Shown: piece by piece, positions 1 through 10,395 of the stretch | Layout: every line of letters begins with the position of its first letter | Numbering within the stretch: position 1 is the first letter of the stretch | Assembly (NCBI GenBank): GCA_907165135.1 | Contig: OU015566.1 | Location: 126,501-190,500, forward strand | Reading direction: 5' to 3' | DNA: 64,000 nucleotides | Origin: Oikopleura dioica | Taxonomy: Eukaryota; Chordata; Appendicularia; Copelata; Oikopleuridae | Program-made: the position numbers and the translations under genes | Notes under the pieces: generated by a model | Databases searched by the model: none | What the model was told of the DNA's origin: nothing | Seen by the model: the letters and a program-made list of their open reading frames with translations, nothing else

Positions 1-3000
1 TACAAATGATTTTTGCCCGATTTTTGGTGTTCCAGCGCTCATTGATAATGAATTACTTATTAACCTTAAACGTAAACGCTTAATAAAAATCGGACCTGTG
101 GAAAGATTTGCCCGTTTAAATGAAGTAACTGTAAATTCCTCAGTAAGTGACAATCAAGAAGTGCAGATTTATTTAGAGGATGAGCCTTATAATGCGTTAT
201 CAAAAGAAACATTTTCATTCAGGCCAAAGTCGGAAACGATAATTGATCTTCATGTTCAAAATTTGGCATCAACGAAAAATCTTTTCTTTGAACATTCAAA
301 TTTAGGAGATTCAAAATTGCAATTGATTCCAAGTTTTCAGACCGTTGATAGTGATTCCCCTATTTTTCGATGTCTTGTTATTAATCCTACTGATAGTAAT
401 ATTAAAATCCACGCTGGTACAATTTACGTTAAACTCGAAGAGGTTGTCGAGATTGCGAGAATAAAGAAAACGAGGAATAAAAATCTTGACAACCTTGAGG
501 TTGGGCCAATTGAATCACACTCGGTTAAAAGTAAATTTGACGCTCTTACTGATGAATTTTCATTTCTTTTTTTGGACAACGATGATCCGCTCCCCGCGTG
601 TAATCTTGAAAAATTTTCGATTAAAACTGAGTCAAAACATCCGATTGCGGTTGCCCCATACAGGACTCCATTCAGTCTTAGAAATGAAATGTGGACGATG
701 TTAAAACGGGATATGAAAAATGATATAATAGAACGATGTTCAAGTCCATGGAATTCCCCTTGTTTGTTAGTTCGAAAAAAGGATGGCACATATCGGTTAG
801 TGATCGATTTTCGGCAATTGAATAATGTGACTTATCAACAGCATCATCCTTTGCCGAATCTCGAAGATAGTCTTTCTTATCTAGAGAAAAGCAGAATTTT
901 CAGTTCATTAGATTTGATAAAAGGATTTTACCAAGTTTTAATCGAAGAAGATTCTAAGGATAAAACGGCTTTTAGTTGTGAATTTGGTCAATTTAGATTT
1001 AAGAGAATGCCGATGGGCGCGAAAAATAGCCCATCTCATTTTATGCGAATAATGGACAAGGTTTTAATGGGCACAGAAAAGACGCAAATCCTTGCGTACA
1101 TGGACGATCTTCTTTGCCATAGTGTAACCGAGGAGGATCATCTTCTCTGTCTCCGAAAATTTTTTACTATTTGTAGCGCTAATAATCTTCGAATTCATTC
1201 AAGAAAGGCACTATTTTTTCAAAAAACAGTTACTTTTTGCGGGTATGTGATAAGTAGCGGAAACGTTTACCCATCACGAGATAAGATTAAGGCCATCGAG
1301 AATTTAACTATTCCGAAGTCGAAAGAACAAGCTCAAAGTCTTTTTGGACTTTTAAATTTTCATAGACGATTTATAAATAACTTTGCAGCAATCGCGTTGC
1401 CAATTACAAAAACCTATCGAAAAAATTTTTGCTGGACCGATGAAGCATCAGATGCACTCAACACGCTCAAAAAATTAATTTGTGATAATTCGCTAAAATT
1501 AAAAATTGCCCCATCGGACGGAGGGTTATTTGTGCTCGAGACAGACGCTAGTAATTATGGATATGGAGGGGTTTTATATATCTGCGAGCAAAATAATAAT
1601 CAGGAATCGCACTTTCATAATTCTGACTGTCTCTTACCGGTTATGTATAACAGTGGTAATTTTAATCAATCTCAGGTTAATTATACAATCATTGAAAAAG
1701 AGCTTCTTTCAGCAAAACTTTGCATGGAAAAATGGTCGGTTTATTTAGCATGTCGTGAATTTCATTGGATTACGGATAATAACAATATAAAATATATTAA
1801 AACCCTTCGTACTTGTAATCAAAAATTAGCCAGATGGATAACCGATTTACAGTCATTTTCATTTCGAGTCATTAGTAAATCATCGAGCAAAATGAAAGTT
1901 AGTGATTATCTTAGCCGTCATTCAGTGTCTAATCTTACGATTAATGCAATAAAACTAAATGAAAATCGTTTTCTTGAGCTTCAAAAGCTTGATTCTACCC
2001 TTTCAGAAATACGAAAATTTTTAAAAATCGATCGCTGGCCGAATAATCCTAAGAATGACATTGCTTTTTATCTTCTTCTTCGAGATAAGCTTGAAATATC
2101 AGAAAGTGGTCTTTTAGTATATAAAGAAAGTCATAATATCTCTCGCGTTTGTGTCCCTCGAGAGCTTGAAGCGGAGATAATCGAAAATTATCATAATTAC
2201 TGTCATGCGGGAATAGACCAAATTTTTGCTAAAATTTCACTAAAATATATCTGGCCGAGAATGAAAATAGGCATAAGGGAATTTATACGTAGCTGCTCAT
2301 ATTGTCAAAAAGACAAACCAAATTATCATCCAAATAGAGCTCCAACACTTAGTTTTAAAACACCAACTGGCCCCTATCAAGTTTTTGGATTTGATTTGAT
2401 TACATTGCGCCCAACTGATAAAGGAAATCGTTATGTAATGGTGATGGTTGATTTTTTCTCAAAATTCGGATACTGTGAACCATTAAAATCAAGAAACTCT
2501 CATGAGTTACTGTCAAAATTCAAAAACGTTATTTTTCGAAACCCGTTTTTTCCGAAATATGTTGTTTTAGATAACGCCCGCGAACATTCTGAAATAGAAC
2601 GTTTTATGATTGAAAACAGTATTGAGCCACATTTTTCGCCTCCAAGACATCCACAAAGTAACGGTCAATGTGAAAATTTTAATAGAACTTTGAAAAGTCG
2701 ATTGCGAGCGAAGTGTAATTATGAGAACTGGGATTTATGTCTGCAGGAAGTCCTTCATGATATAAATAACTCTTCTCATTCTGTGACAGGCCTTTCGCCC
2801 TTTACAATTCAAACAGGTTTTAGAAACCCCCATCACATTTTTGATCAAAACTTTCGAGATTATAACGAAAGAGTAGAAATAAATTTTGAGTCCATAAAAG
2901 ATCTAATTGACGAGGAAAAAAAAGCAAGACTGGCTAAATTCGCTAATCCATCATTCACCCCGTATAAAATTGGAGAAAAAGTTCTTTTACGAAATTTCGA

Positions 3001-4297
3001 AAATAAAAAACCATCATTTTTGGGACCATTTGAGATTATTTCTGCTTCAAAAGAAGGAACATGGTACACTGTAAAATCAGACAAACAGTTATTTAGGCGT
3101 CACGCTGATGACCTTAAGAAATTTCATTCTCGATTAGATAACCCTAGAATAAATCAAGCCCCGGAACCGGAAATTCCTGAAATTGAAAAAATTTTGCCAG
3201 ATCCCATTTTTAACGATCAGCCCCCAACCTTTTCTTATTTTTCTGCATCATCGCCCCTGGAAACCGATTCATTTGAAGTCAAAAAAGACATGGCCCTTGA
3301 TAAACTTTCATCGGCTTGTGTCGATGGGATTTTCGAAAATATTTTTACTCAATTTATAGTCGATGCGCTTTCAGAAAATTTAGAGGAGAGCGCTTCATCC
3401 TCAGAAGATGAAAGTTCTATTATTTCTGTTATCGAAAACGAGGGCGAATTTGAGATTTTGGAACGAGAAGAAATTAATAATTTAAGCGGTATATTGCCAA
3501 ATCCAGTTAGGCAACTAGAATTTTCTACCGATTCAGAGTTCGAAATTGAAACAAACAGTGAGTTATGGGAAATAACCATCGATTCGGACCCTGAAACGGT
3601 AGAAAAAAGTCCTAAATTACTATCTTATGATAAACTACAATTGACGCAAAATGATCGGCTTGTCACTCCAAAAGACTCTGATATTGACCCAATAAGAAAA
3701 CTTGCCAAAAGAGAGCGGGAATCTTCAAAAGACTCTGCCCCAAGCCCAAAAAAAGCAAATACAAATCTGGAATCAAATTTTTTTGAAATCGAAAACATGT
3801 CGATAGTTATAAAATTGGAAAATGAAAATATGGGATTTTTTGAAAAACTGGATCGGGAATATGAGGCCTTTGCTGCAGACATGATGGTCGAAAATGGTTG
3901 TATTTTAAGGCTGAGTGAGCTTGCGAAAGATAATCTTATGTTTATTTTATGGAAATTTGAAATTGAATTTTCGGAAACAGAAAATGTAGGAGAGTTAAGA
4001 CTAAAAATTCGAGACTATATTCAATCAAATCATCCAAATTGGCGAAAAACAAATTCAGGAGACCTTCTCTTTTTTTCAATCTTGCATTTGAGAGAACGGA
4101 AGCGCCTCTCTGAATTAAACAAACCCGAGTTAAAAGTTTTGATAGCTCAATTTAATCTGTCTGAAAAGTGTATTCCTTCAAAACTGTCAAAAAATGAATT
4201 ATTACGATTTATTGATGAAAAATTTCGTCTTCTTTTCCCAAATCATCCACGAGAAAATGATGAGCTTATTTTTGAACCAAAAACAAATATTCAATAG
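1..4297 (+). CDS. pol: Ty3/gypsy-type pol polyprotein, 5' end outside the window
   Basis: The frame is open from base 2 to the stop at 4297 (1399 residues from the first in-window ATG at 98). It is the polyprotein that reverse-transcribes and integrates an LTR retrotransposon. Seen in order, counting from that ATG: reverse transcriptase with LVIDFRQLN and the YMDD active site near residue 334; RNase H with TDAS near 480; integrase with a C-x2-C zinc motif, then FD, LDN and a glutamate in QCENFN spaced as D,D-35-E (about 766, 824, 859); a GPY/F-like segment (FLGPFEI) near 980. The protease lies upstream, outside the window. The last ~390 residues are an acidic, then helical extension with a SAP-like motif (ELNKPELKVLIAQFNL). 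I see no stop or frameshift, so this copy may be recent. RT-RNaseH-integrase order supports Ty3/gypsy over Copia. Confidence 0.95.
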   Translation, partial: TNDFCPIFGVPALIDNELLINLKRKRLIKIGPVERFARLNEVTVNSSVSDNQEVQIYLEDEPYNALSKETFSFRPKSETIIDLHVQNLASTKNLFFEHSNLGDSKLQLIPSFQTVDSDSPIFRCLVINPTDSNIKIHAGTIYVKLEEVVEIARIKKTRNKNLDNLEVGPIESHSVKSKFDALTDEFSFLFLDNDDPLPACNLEKFSIKTESKHPIAVAPYRTPFSLRNEMWTMLKRDMKNDIIERCSSPWNSPCLLVRKKDGTYRLVIDFRQLNNVTYQQHHPLPNLEDSLSYLEKSRIFSSLDLIKGFYQVLIEEDSKDKTAFSCEFGQFRFKRMPMGAKNSPSHFMRIMDKVLMGTEKTQILAYMDDLLCHSVTEEDHLLCLRKFFTICSANNLRIHSRKALFFQKTVTFCGYVISSGNVYPSRDKIKAIENLTIPKSKEQAQSLFGLLNFHRRFINNFAAIALPITKTYRKNFCWTDEASDALNTLKKLICDNSLKLKIAPSDGGLFVLETDASNYGYGGVLYICEQNNNQESHFHNSDCLLPVMYNSGNFNQSQVNYTIIEKELLSAKLCMEKWSVYLACREFHWITDNNNIKYIKTLRTCNQKLARWITDLQSFSFRVISKSSSKMKVSDYLSRHSVSNLTINAIKLNENRFLELQKLDSTLSEIRKFLKIDRWPNNPKNDIAFYLLLRDKLEISESGLLVYKESHNISRVCVPRELEAEIIENYHNYCHAGIDQIFAKISLKYIWPRMKIGIREFIRSCSYCQKDKPNYHPNRAPTLSFKTPTGPYQVFGFDLITLRPTDKGNRYVMVMVDFFSKFGYCEPLKSRNSHELLSKFKNVIFRNPFFPKYVVLDNAREHSEIERFMIENSIEPHFSPPRHPQSNGQCENFNRTLKSRLRAKCNYENWDLCLQEVLHDINNSSHSVTGLSPFTIQTGFRNPHHIFDQNFRDYNERVEINFESIKDLIDEEKKARLAKFANPSFTPYKIGEKVLLRNFENKKPSFLGPFEIISASKEGTWYTVKSDKQLFRRHADDLKKFHSRLDNPRINQAPEPEIPEIEKILPDPIFNDQPPTFSYFSASSPLETDSFEVKKDMALDKLSSACVDGIFENIFTQFIVDALSENLEESASSSEDESSIISVIENEGEFEILEREEINNLSGILPNPVRQLEFSTDSEFEIETNSELWEITIDSDPETVEKSPKLLSYDKLQLTQNDRLVTPKDSDIDPIRKLAKRERESSKDSAPSPKKANTNLESNFFEIENMSIVIKLENENMGFFEKLDREYEAFAADMMVENGCILRLSELAKDNLMFILWKFEIEFSETENVGELRLKIRDYIQSNHPNWRKTNSGDLLFFSILHLRERKRLSELNKPELKVLIAQFNLSEKCIPSKLSKNELLRFIDEKFRLLFPNHPRENDELIFEPKTNIQ

Positions 4298-4386
4298 TTC
4301 TTGAATAATCGATAAAAACAGAAGAAAAAAAAAAAAAATATATAAAAAACAAAGAATCAAAAAAAAAATCCCTGGCGGGGCCATAC
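4298..4386 (+). promoter_or_regulatory. Polypurine-tract region before the 3' LTR
   Basis: Short A-rich stretch between the pol stop and the 3' LTR, ending in CTGGCGGGGCCATAC. The minus-strand element at 17688-20811 has an equivalent stretch (GACGGGTCATAC) immediately before its LTR, which fixes the LTR start here. It would prime plus-strand DNA synthesis; the exact primer boundary is inferred. Confidence 0.55.
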
Positions 4387-5432
4387 TAATATCGATCAAT
4401 GCAAGAACAGAAAAAATAAAAATTGAATATTCCTTTCACGGCCGACTTTCGTCAATTTGGATTGATTTTTGTAGGAATTCACAGATTAATTGCTGCTGTT
4501 TATTTCGCCTTGAACCCTTAACTAAGTGGGTAATTGATGAAAATTAATTTAAGTTAACTCTAGTTAATTAAGGGTTCAGGGATTAATTTTCAGTAGTGGT
4601 TCGGGAGTTTAGGTTTCTTTTGCGCTACGGTGCTTTCACAATTTCAATTGCATGAAAAAGGATGATAGTTAAAACGCATTAAAATCACAATATCGATTTC
4701 TTTTATCTTTAGAAAAATTACTCTTCCTTGATTTCAGTTTTATTTTAAAATTACTGGTAATTATTTACTGCAACGATTCTCGCTGGAATTCTTCTTGATG
4801 GCAATTGCTGTATGTTCTCATCCACTAGCTGAGTTCCGCATTGCGGCTTGACACTGTGACCCCGTGCACCTCGGGATGGCGGTGTCTGTAAGTGCTCCTG
4901 GTAGGCGACGGTTTTATGAATCCTTTTTCGGCTCGAATTTAGATCGACTGGTCATCCTTCTTCTTTAACGACGAAAATGCACTTTCTTCAACCTCGACGG
5001 CAACTGCTTCAACGACAAAAACGACAAAACCGACAAATACAAGATGGAAATGGACAAACGCTCTGGACAGACGACGATTATGGAACTGGACTGGCTTGCG
5101 AATCTTTATCAAAGTGTGATATGGTCACATAGTGAGAAGTTGATCACTTTGATAAAATTGGAATGGAATTGCTGCTAATTATGAAAAATCGGATGAACTT
5201 GAATGGCGGAAGCGAAAGCGGCTTGCCATATTTGGAAAGAAAAACAACTGCGCGAAAGGCGCTTCACCATATTTGGAAGTAAAAACATCTGCGCGAAATG
5301 CGAAATTTGAAAATTTGTAAAATCGAAAATCAGTCTCTTTCTTCAACCAAATAATATAGCAGCATTCCGAATTTTCTAGTGTTTTCTTTCGCAAGTGGCA
5401 ATTAGCTTAGAGATAAGGACCAGACGGTATCA
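4387..5432 (+). mobile_element. 3' LTR of the first Ty3/gypsy-type element (1046 bp)
   Basis: It begins TAATATCG and ends GGTATCA, then runs straight into satellite (ATGACCATCG). The boundaries come from alignment to the 1021-bp LTRs elsewhere in the window. It shares a GC-rich block near 4830-4907 (GTTCCGC..GCGGCTTGACACTGTGACC...GTGTCTGTAAGTGCTCCTGGTAG), the CACATAGTGAGAAG motif near 5127 and the CTTAGAGA motif near its end. The usual TG start is TA here, which is a mutation or a boundary error of a few bases. The matching 5' LTR is outside the window, so the target duplication cannot be checked. Confidence 0.8.
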
Positions 5433-5775
5433 ATGACCATCGAAAAAAAAATTTTTTTTTTGAATTTTTTTTCTTTTGGGTTTGAGAGGCTCAGTATCAA
5501 CCAAAATGACGCTCGGAAGACGGCAGAAACGCTGCAAATAAAATTAGAGCAAAAAACGAAATTTCAAAATTTTGACCTCGTTTTTGGGCGATTCATGACA
5601 ACGATGACCATCGAAAAAAAAATATTTTTTTTTTGAATATTTTTTCTGTTGGGTTTGAGAGGCTCAGAATCAACCAAAATGACGCTCGGAAGACGGCAGA
5701 AACGCTGCAAATAAAATTAGGGCAAAAAACGAAATTTCAAAATTTTGACCTCGTTTTTGGGCGATTCATGATAAC
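5433..5775 (+). repeat. Satellite array A, first two monomers (172-bp family)
   Basis: Two monomers of the satellite that fills most of the window. Each contains CGATGACCATCG, an A8-9/T8-10 tract, CTGTTGGGTTTGAGAGGCTC, CCAAAATGACGCTCGG, GCAGAAACGCTGC and GACCTCGTTTTTGGGCGATT. Short open frames in it are periodic by-products of the repeat. Confidence 0.95.
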
Positions 5776-7069
5776 TGATACGGAAGCGGCTGTCCTGCAG
5801 GAATTTTGCTCGATCTCTTACTCTAGAATGCCAAGCGAAAATAACGAGAATCAAATTTTAAATTTGCGTGGTTTTATTTGTGATTTGAATGACGGAGAAA
5901 GGCGCGACGCGGGGTTAAATAGCAGCGAGATTCGATCAGTGTTTTTGAACAAGCGGTTGTTTTTGAAAAACAATTTTTCTTTCGAAAACAAGGAAGAGAG
6001 CCCGTGGCTTCTTTTAGCGGTTTTCTTGCGGGAAATCCTTTCGGATCGATTTCTTTTCGGAAGAGGAGCTGGTCGAACTTGCCAAGCAAGTTATTTTCAA
6101 AGGTTTCGGGAGCCGGCGCCGCGCGTGACGAGATAAAACGCAAATTAATTATTTTTTTTTATAATAAAAAGCAGAAAATAATAACAGCCACTTAAACTTC
6201 TCACTATGTGACCGTAGAAGTGACTGTTAATTATGATTGAAATAAATAAAGGATGAGAAAAGTAAAAGAATATATACAAAATTTTAACAAATAAATTGAA
6301 TAAAATTTGGTCAGGATTTTATAAAATAAATTTATCAAAATTGAAATCATAGAAGAAGCAAATTCCAAAGAACATACCCGGGGGAAGTTACTGTCGCGGT
6401 TCGCACCGTATCTTCTCTTACGGATGAGCTAGTTTGCGACAAGCGGACGCACTGACAGAGAGTTTGTCCGACCCCACGGCACCGAGATGATACGACGGTT
6501 TATCTGCTCGTTGGAGTTGTTGTTGTTGAAGAAGGTGTTGACGGCTGTTCTGTTGTAGACTTTGAATCGTATGTACTGTCAATAATCGAACTTTAAAATC
6601 GCAAAGCAATGATAAGAAATATCAATAAATAGATTAAACATGCGGTTTTGCGAATTGCATATTTTTGATGAATTGACGTCAGATCGCACTAGAATAGTCA
6701 GAAACGAATTAAGATTTCTTCCAAAGTATGCGTACATACACATTAATCCTAGACTGAATAAACCCTTAATTAGTTTCCGACCCGTTGATTATGATGAGAG
6801 CATATGAGCATTCCAATGATAAAAGTAGAAATCGTAAAGAGATGACATGATGATAAGACAATTTTGGGTCAATCTGGCTCGTAAAAACTGACCATCTTTT
6901 CATTTTGAGAAGAATATCGTGAAATGATTTTTGAAAAAATGTCTGATCAATTTGGTGATACCAAGCTGACAAGACAAATTTAAACCAACGTAGAACCGAA
7001 TTGACGTAAATACTTGGCCGTGAAATAAATTTTTTGTGTTGCTTGAGGCGTTGTTCCCTAAGGATATCA
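5776..7069 (-). mobile_element. Solo LTR (1294 bp) in the satellite, minus orientation
   Basis: The insert reads TGATACGG...GGATATCA on the plus strand, flanked on both sides by the 5-bp duplication ATAAC (5771-5775 and 7070-7074). Terminal TGAT/ATCA and the CACATAGTGAGAAG motif, reverse-complemented near 6199, mark it as an LTR of the same broad family as the other elements, oriented minus. No gag or pol is present, so it arose by recombination between two LTRs. It belongs to a different subfamily (1.29 kb) from the 1.02-kb LTRs. Open frames inside it are not recognisable genes. Confidence 0.85.
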
Positions 7070-8625
7070 ATAACGATGGCCATCGAAAAAAAAATTTTTT
7101 TTTGAATTTTTTTTCTGTTGGGTTTGAGAGGCTCAGTATCAACCAAAATGACGCTCCGAAGACGGCAGAAACGCTGCAAATAAAATTTGGGCAAAAACGA
7201 AATTTCAAAATTTTTACCTCGTTTTTGGGCGATTCATGATAACGATGACCATCGAAAAAAAAATTTTTTTTTTCTGTTGGGTTTGAGAGGCTCAGAATCA
7301 ACCAAAATGACGCTCGGAAGACGGCAGAAACGCTGCAAATAAAATTAGGGCAAAAAACGAAATTTCAAAATTTTAACCTCGTTTTTGGGCGATTCATGAT
7401 AACGATGGCCATCGAAAAAAAAATTTTTTTTTTTGAGTTTTTTTTCTGTTGGGTTTGAGAGGCTCAAGATCAACCAAAATGACGCTCGGAAGACGGCAGA
7501 AACGCTGCAAATAAAATTAGAGCAAATAACGAAATTTCAAAATTTTGACCTCGTTTTTGGACGATTCATGATAACGATGACCATCGAAAAAAAAATTTTT
7601 TTTTTTGAATTTTTTTTCTGCTGGGTTTGAGAGGCTCAGAATCAACCAAAATGACGCTCGGAAGACGGCAGAAACGCTGCAAATAAAATTAGGGCAAAAA
7701 ACGAAATTTCAAAATTTTAACCTCGTTTTTGGGCGATTCATGATAACGATGGCCATCGAAAAAAAAATTTTTTTTTTTGAATTTTTTTTCTGTTGGGTTT
7801 GAGAGGCTCAGAATCAACCAAAATGACGCTCGGAAGACGGCAGAAACGCTGCAAATAAAATAAGGGCAAAAAACGAAATTTCAAAATTTTGACCTCGTTT
7901 TTGGGCGATTCATGATAACGATGACCATCGAAAAAAAAATTTTTTTTTTTGAATTTTTTTTCTGTTGGGTTTGAGAGGCTCAGAATCAACCAAAATGACG
8001 CTCGGAAGACGGCAGAAACGCTGCAAATAAAATTAGGGCAAAAAACGAAATTTCAAAATTTTGACCTCGTTTTTGGGCGATTCATGATAACGATGACCAT
8101 CGAAAAAAAAATTTTTTTTTTTGAATTTTTTTTCTTTTGGGTTTGAGAGGCTCAAGATCAACCAAAATGACGCTCGGAAGACGGCAGAAACGCTGCAAAT
8201 AAAATTAGAGCAAATAACGAAATTTCAAAATTTTGACCTCGTTTTTGGGCGATTCATGATAACGATGACCATCGAAAAAAAAATTTTTTTTTTTGAATAT
8301 TTTTTCTGTTGGGTTTGAGAGGCTCAGAATCGACCAAAATGACGCTTGGAAGACGGCAGAAACGCTGCAAATAAAATTAGGGCAAAGAACGAAATTTCAA
8401 AATTTTGACCTCGTTTTTGGGCGATTCATGATAACGATGACCATCGAAAAAAAAATTTTTTTTTTGAATTTTTTTTCTGTTGGGTTTGAGAGGCTCAGTA
8501 TCAACCAAAATGACGCTCGGAAGACGGCAGAAACGCTGCAAATAAAATTTGGGCAAAAAACGAAATTTCAAAATTTTGACCTCGTTTTTGGGCGATTCAT
8601 GATAACGATGACCATCGACAAAAAA
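7070..8625 (+). repeat. Satellite array A, about nine 172-bp monomers
   Basis: Regular head-to-tail monomers. The position just after the A/T tract recurs at 7433, 7605, 7949, 8121 and 8293, exact multiples of 172 bp. Monomers differ by small changes such as AAGATC versus AGAATC and TTAGGGCAAA versus TTAGAGCAAA. The segment ends at an orientation switch inside an A/T tract near 8625. Confidence 0.95.
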
Positions 8626-8650
8626 TTTTTTTTTCGATGGCCATCGTTAT
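8626..8650 (-). repeat. Satellite orientation switch at an A/T tract
   Basis: Plus-oriented satellite (GATGACCATCGACAAAA) meets minus-oriented satellite (TTTTCGATGGCCATCGTTAT) across the A/T tract. The last five bases, GTTAT, are the target duplication of the LTR that follows. Confidence 0.8.
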
Positions 8651-9924
8651 TGATATCCTTAGGGAACAACGCCTCAAGCAACACAAAAAATTTATTTCAC
8701 GGCCAAGTATTTACGTCAATTCGGTTCTACGTTGGTTTAAATTTGTCTTGTCAGCTTGGTATCACCAAATTGATCAGACATTTTTTCAAAAATCATTTCA
8801 CGATATTCTTCTCAAAATGAAAAGATGGTCAGTTTTTACGAGCCAGATTGACCCAAAATTGTCTTATCATCATGTCATCTCTTTACGATTTCTACTTTTA
8901 TCATTGGAATGCTCATATGCTCTCATCATAATCAACGGGTCGGAAACTAATTAAGGGTTTATTCAGTCTAGGATTAATGTGTATGTACGCATACTTTGGA
9001 AGAAATCTTAATTCGTTTCTGACTATTTTAGTGCGATCTGACGTCAATTCGCAAAACCGCATGTTTAATCTATTTATTGATATTTCTTATCATTGCTTTG
9101 CGATTTTAAAGTTCGATTATTGACAGTACATACGATTCAAGGTCTACAACAGAACAGCCGTCAACACCTTCTTCAACAACAACAACTCCAACGAGCAGAT
9201 AAACCGTCGTATCATCTCGGTGCCGTGAGGTCGGACAAACTCTCTGTCAGTGCGTCCGCTTGTCGCAAACTAGCTCATCCGTAAGAGAAGATACGGTGCG
9301 AACCGCGACAGTAACTTCCCCCGGGTATGTTCCTTGGAATTTGCTTCTTCTATGATTTCAATTTTGATAAATTTATTTTATAAAATCCTGACCAAATTTT
9401 ATTCAATTTATTTGTTAAAATTTTGTATATATTCTTTTACTTTTCTCATCCTTTATTTATTTCAATCATAATTAACAGTCACTTCTACGGTCACATAGTG
9501 AGAAGTTTAAGTGGCTGTTATTATTTTCTGCTTTTATTATAAAAAAATAATTAATTTGCGTTTTATCTCGTCACGCGCGGCGCCGGCTCCCGAAACCTTT
9601 GAAAATAACTTGCTTGGCAAGTTCGACCAGCTCCTCTTCCGAAAAGAAATCGATCCGAAAGGATTTCCCGCAAGAAAAACCGCTAAAAGAAGCCACGGGC
9701 TCTCTTCCTTGTTTTCGAAAGAAAAATTGTTTTTCAAAAACAACCGCTTGTTCAAAAACACTGATCGAAACTCGCTGCTATTTAACCCCGCGTCGCGCCT
9801 TTCTCCGTCATTCAAATCACAAATAAAACCACGCAAATTTAAAATTTGATTCTCGTTATTTTCGCTTGGCATTCTAGAGTAAGAGATCGAGCAAAATTCC
9901 TGCAGGACAGCCGCTTCCGTATCA
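8651..9924 (+). mobile_element. Solo LTR, inverted duplicate of the LTR at 5776-7069
   Basis: Reads TGATATCC...CCGTATCA, flanked by GTTAT at 8646-8650 and 9925-9929, the exact complement of the ATAAC duplication of the other copy. Near-identity in reverse complement, together with the shared target duplication, shows this is a segmental inverted duplication of an already inserted LTR and not a second insertion. It lacks about 20 bp around 9047 relative to the first copy, at a GAATTG direct repeat, consistent with slippage deletion. The CACATAGTGAGAAG motif near 9493 gives the sense strand as plus. Confidence 0.88.
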
Positions 9925-10395
9925 GTTATCATGAATCGCCCAAAAACGAGGTCAAAATTTTGAAATTTCGTTTTGCCCTAATTTTATTTGCAGCGTTTCT
10001 GCCGTCTTCCGAGCGTCATTTTGGTTGATTCTGAGCCTCTCAAACCCAACAGAAAAATATTCAAAAAAATTTTTCGATGGTCATCGTTGTCATGAATCGC
10101 CCAAAAACGAGGTCAAAATTTTGAAATTTCGTTTTTGCCCAAATTTTATTTGCAGCGTTTCTGTTGTCTTCCGAGCGTCATTTTGGTTGATTCTAAGCCT
10201 CTCAAACCTAACAGAAAAAAATTTTTCGATGGTCATCGTTATCATGAATCGCCCAAAAACGAGGTCAAAATTTTGAAAATTCGTTTTTGCTCTAATTTTA
10301 TTTGCAGCGTTTCTGCCGTTTTCGAGCGTCATTTTGGTTGATACTGAGCCTCTCAAACCCAACAGAAAAAAAATTCAAAAAAAAAATTTTTTTTT
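9925..10395 (-). repeat. Satellite array A, inverted segment
   Basis: About three monomers in minus orientation, continuing the inverted duplicate. It corresponds to the satellite left of 5776, with one extra monomer. It ends at a second orientation switch, again in an A/T tract, near 10390. Confidence 0.9.

Noticed and set aside
3130-4297. Envelope protein at the end of the element
   Set aside because: There is no signal peptide, membrane segment or separate frame; the region is a soluble continuation of pol.
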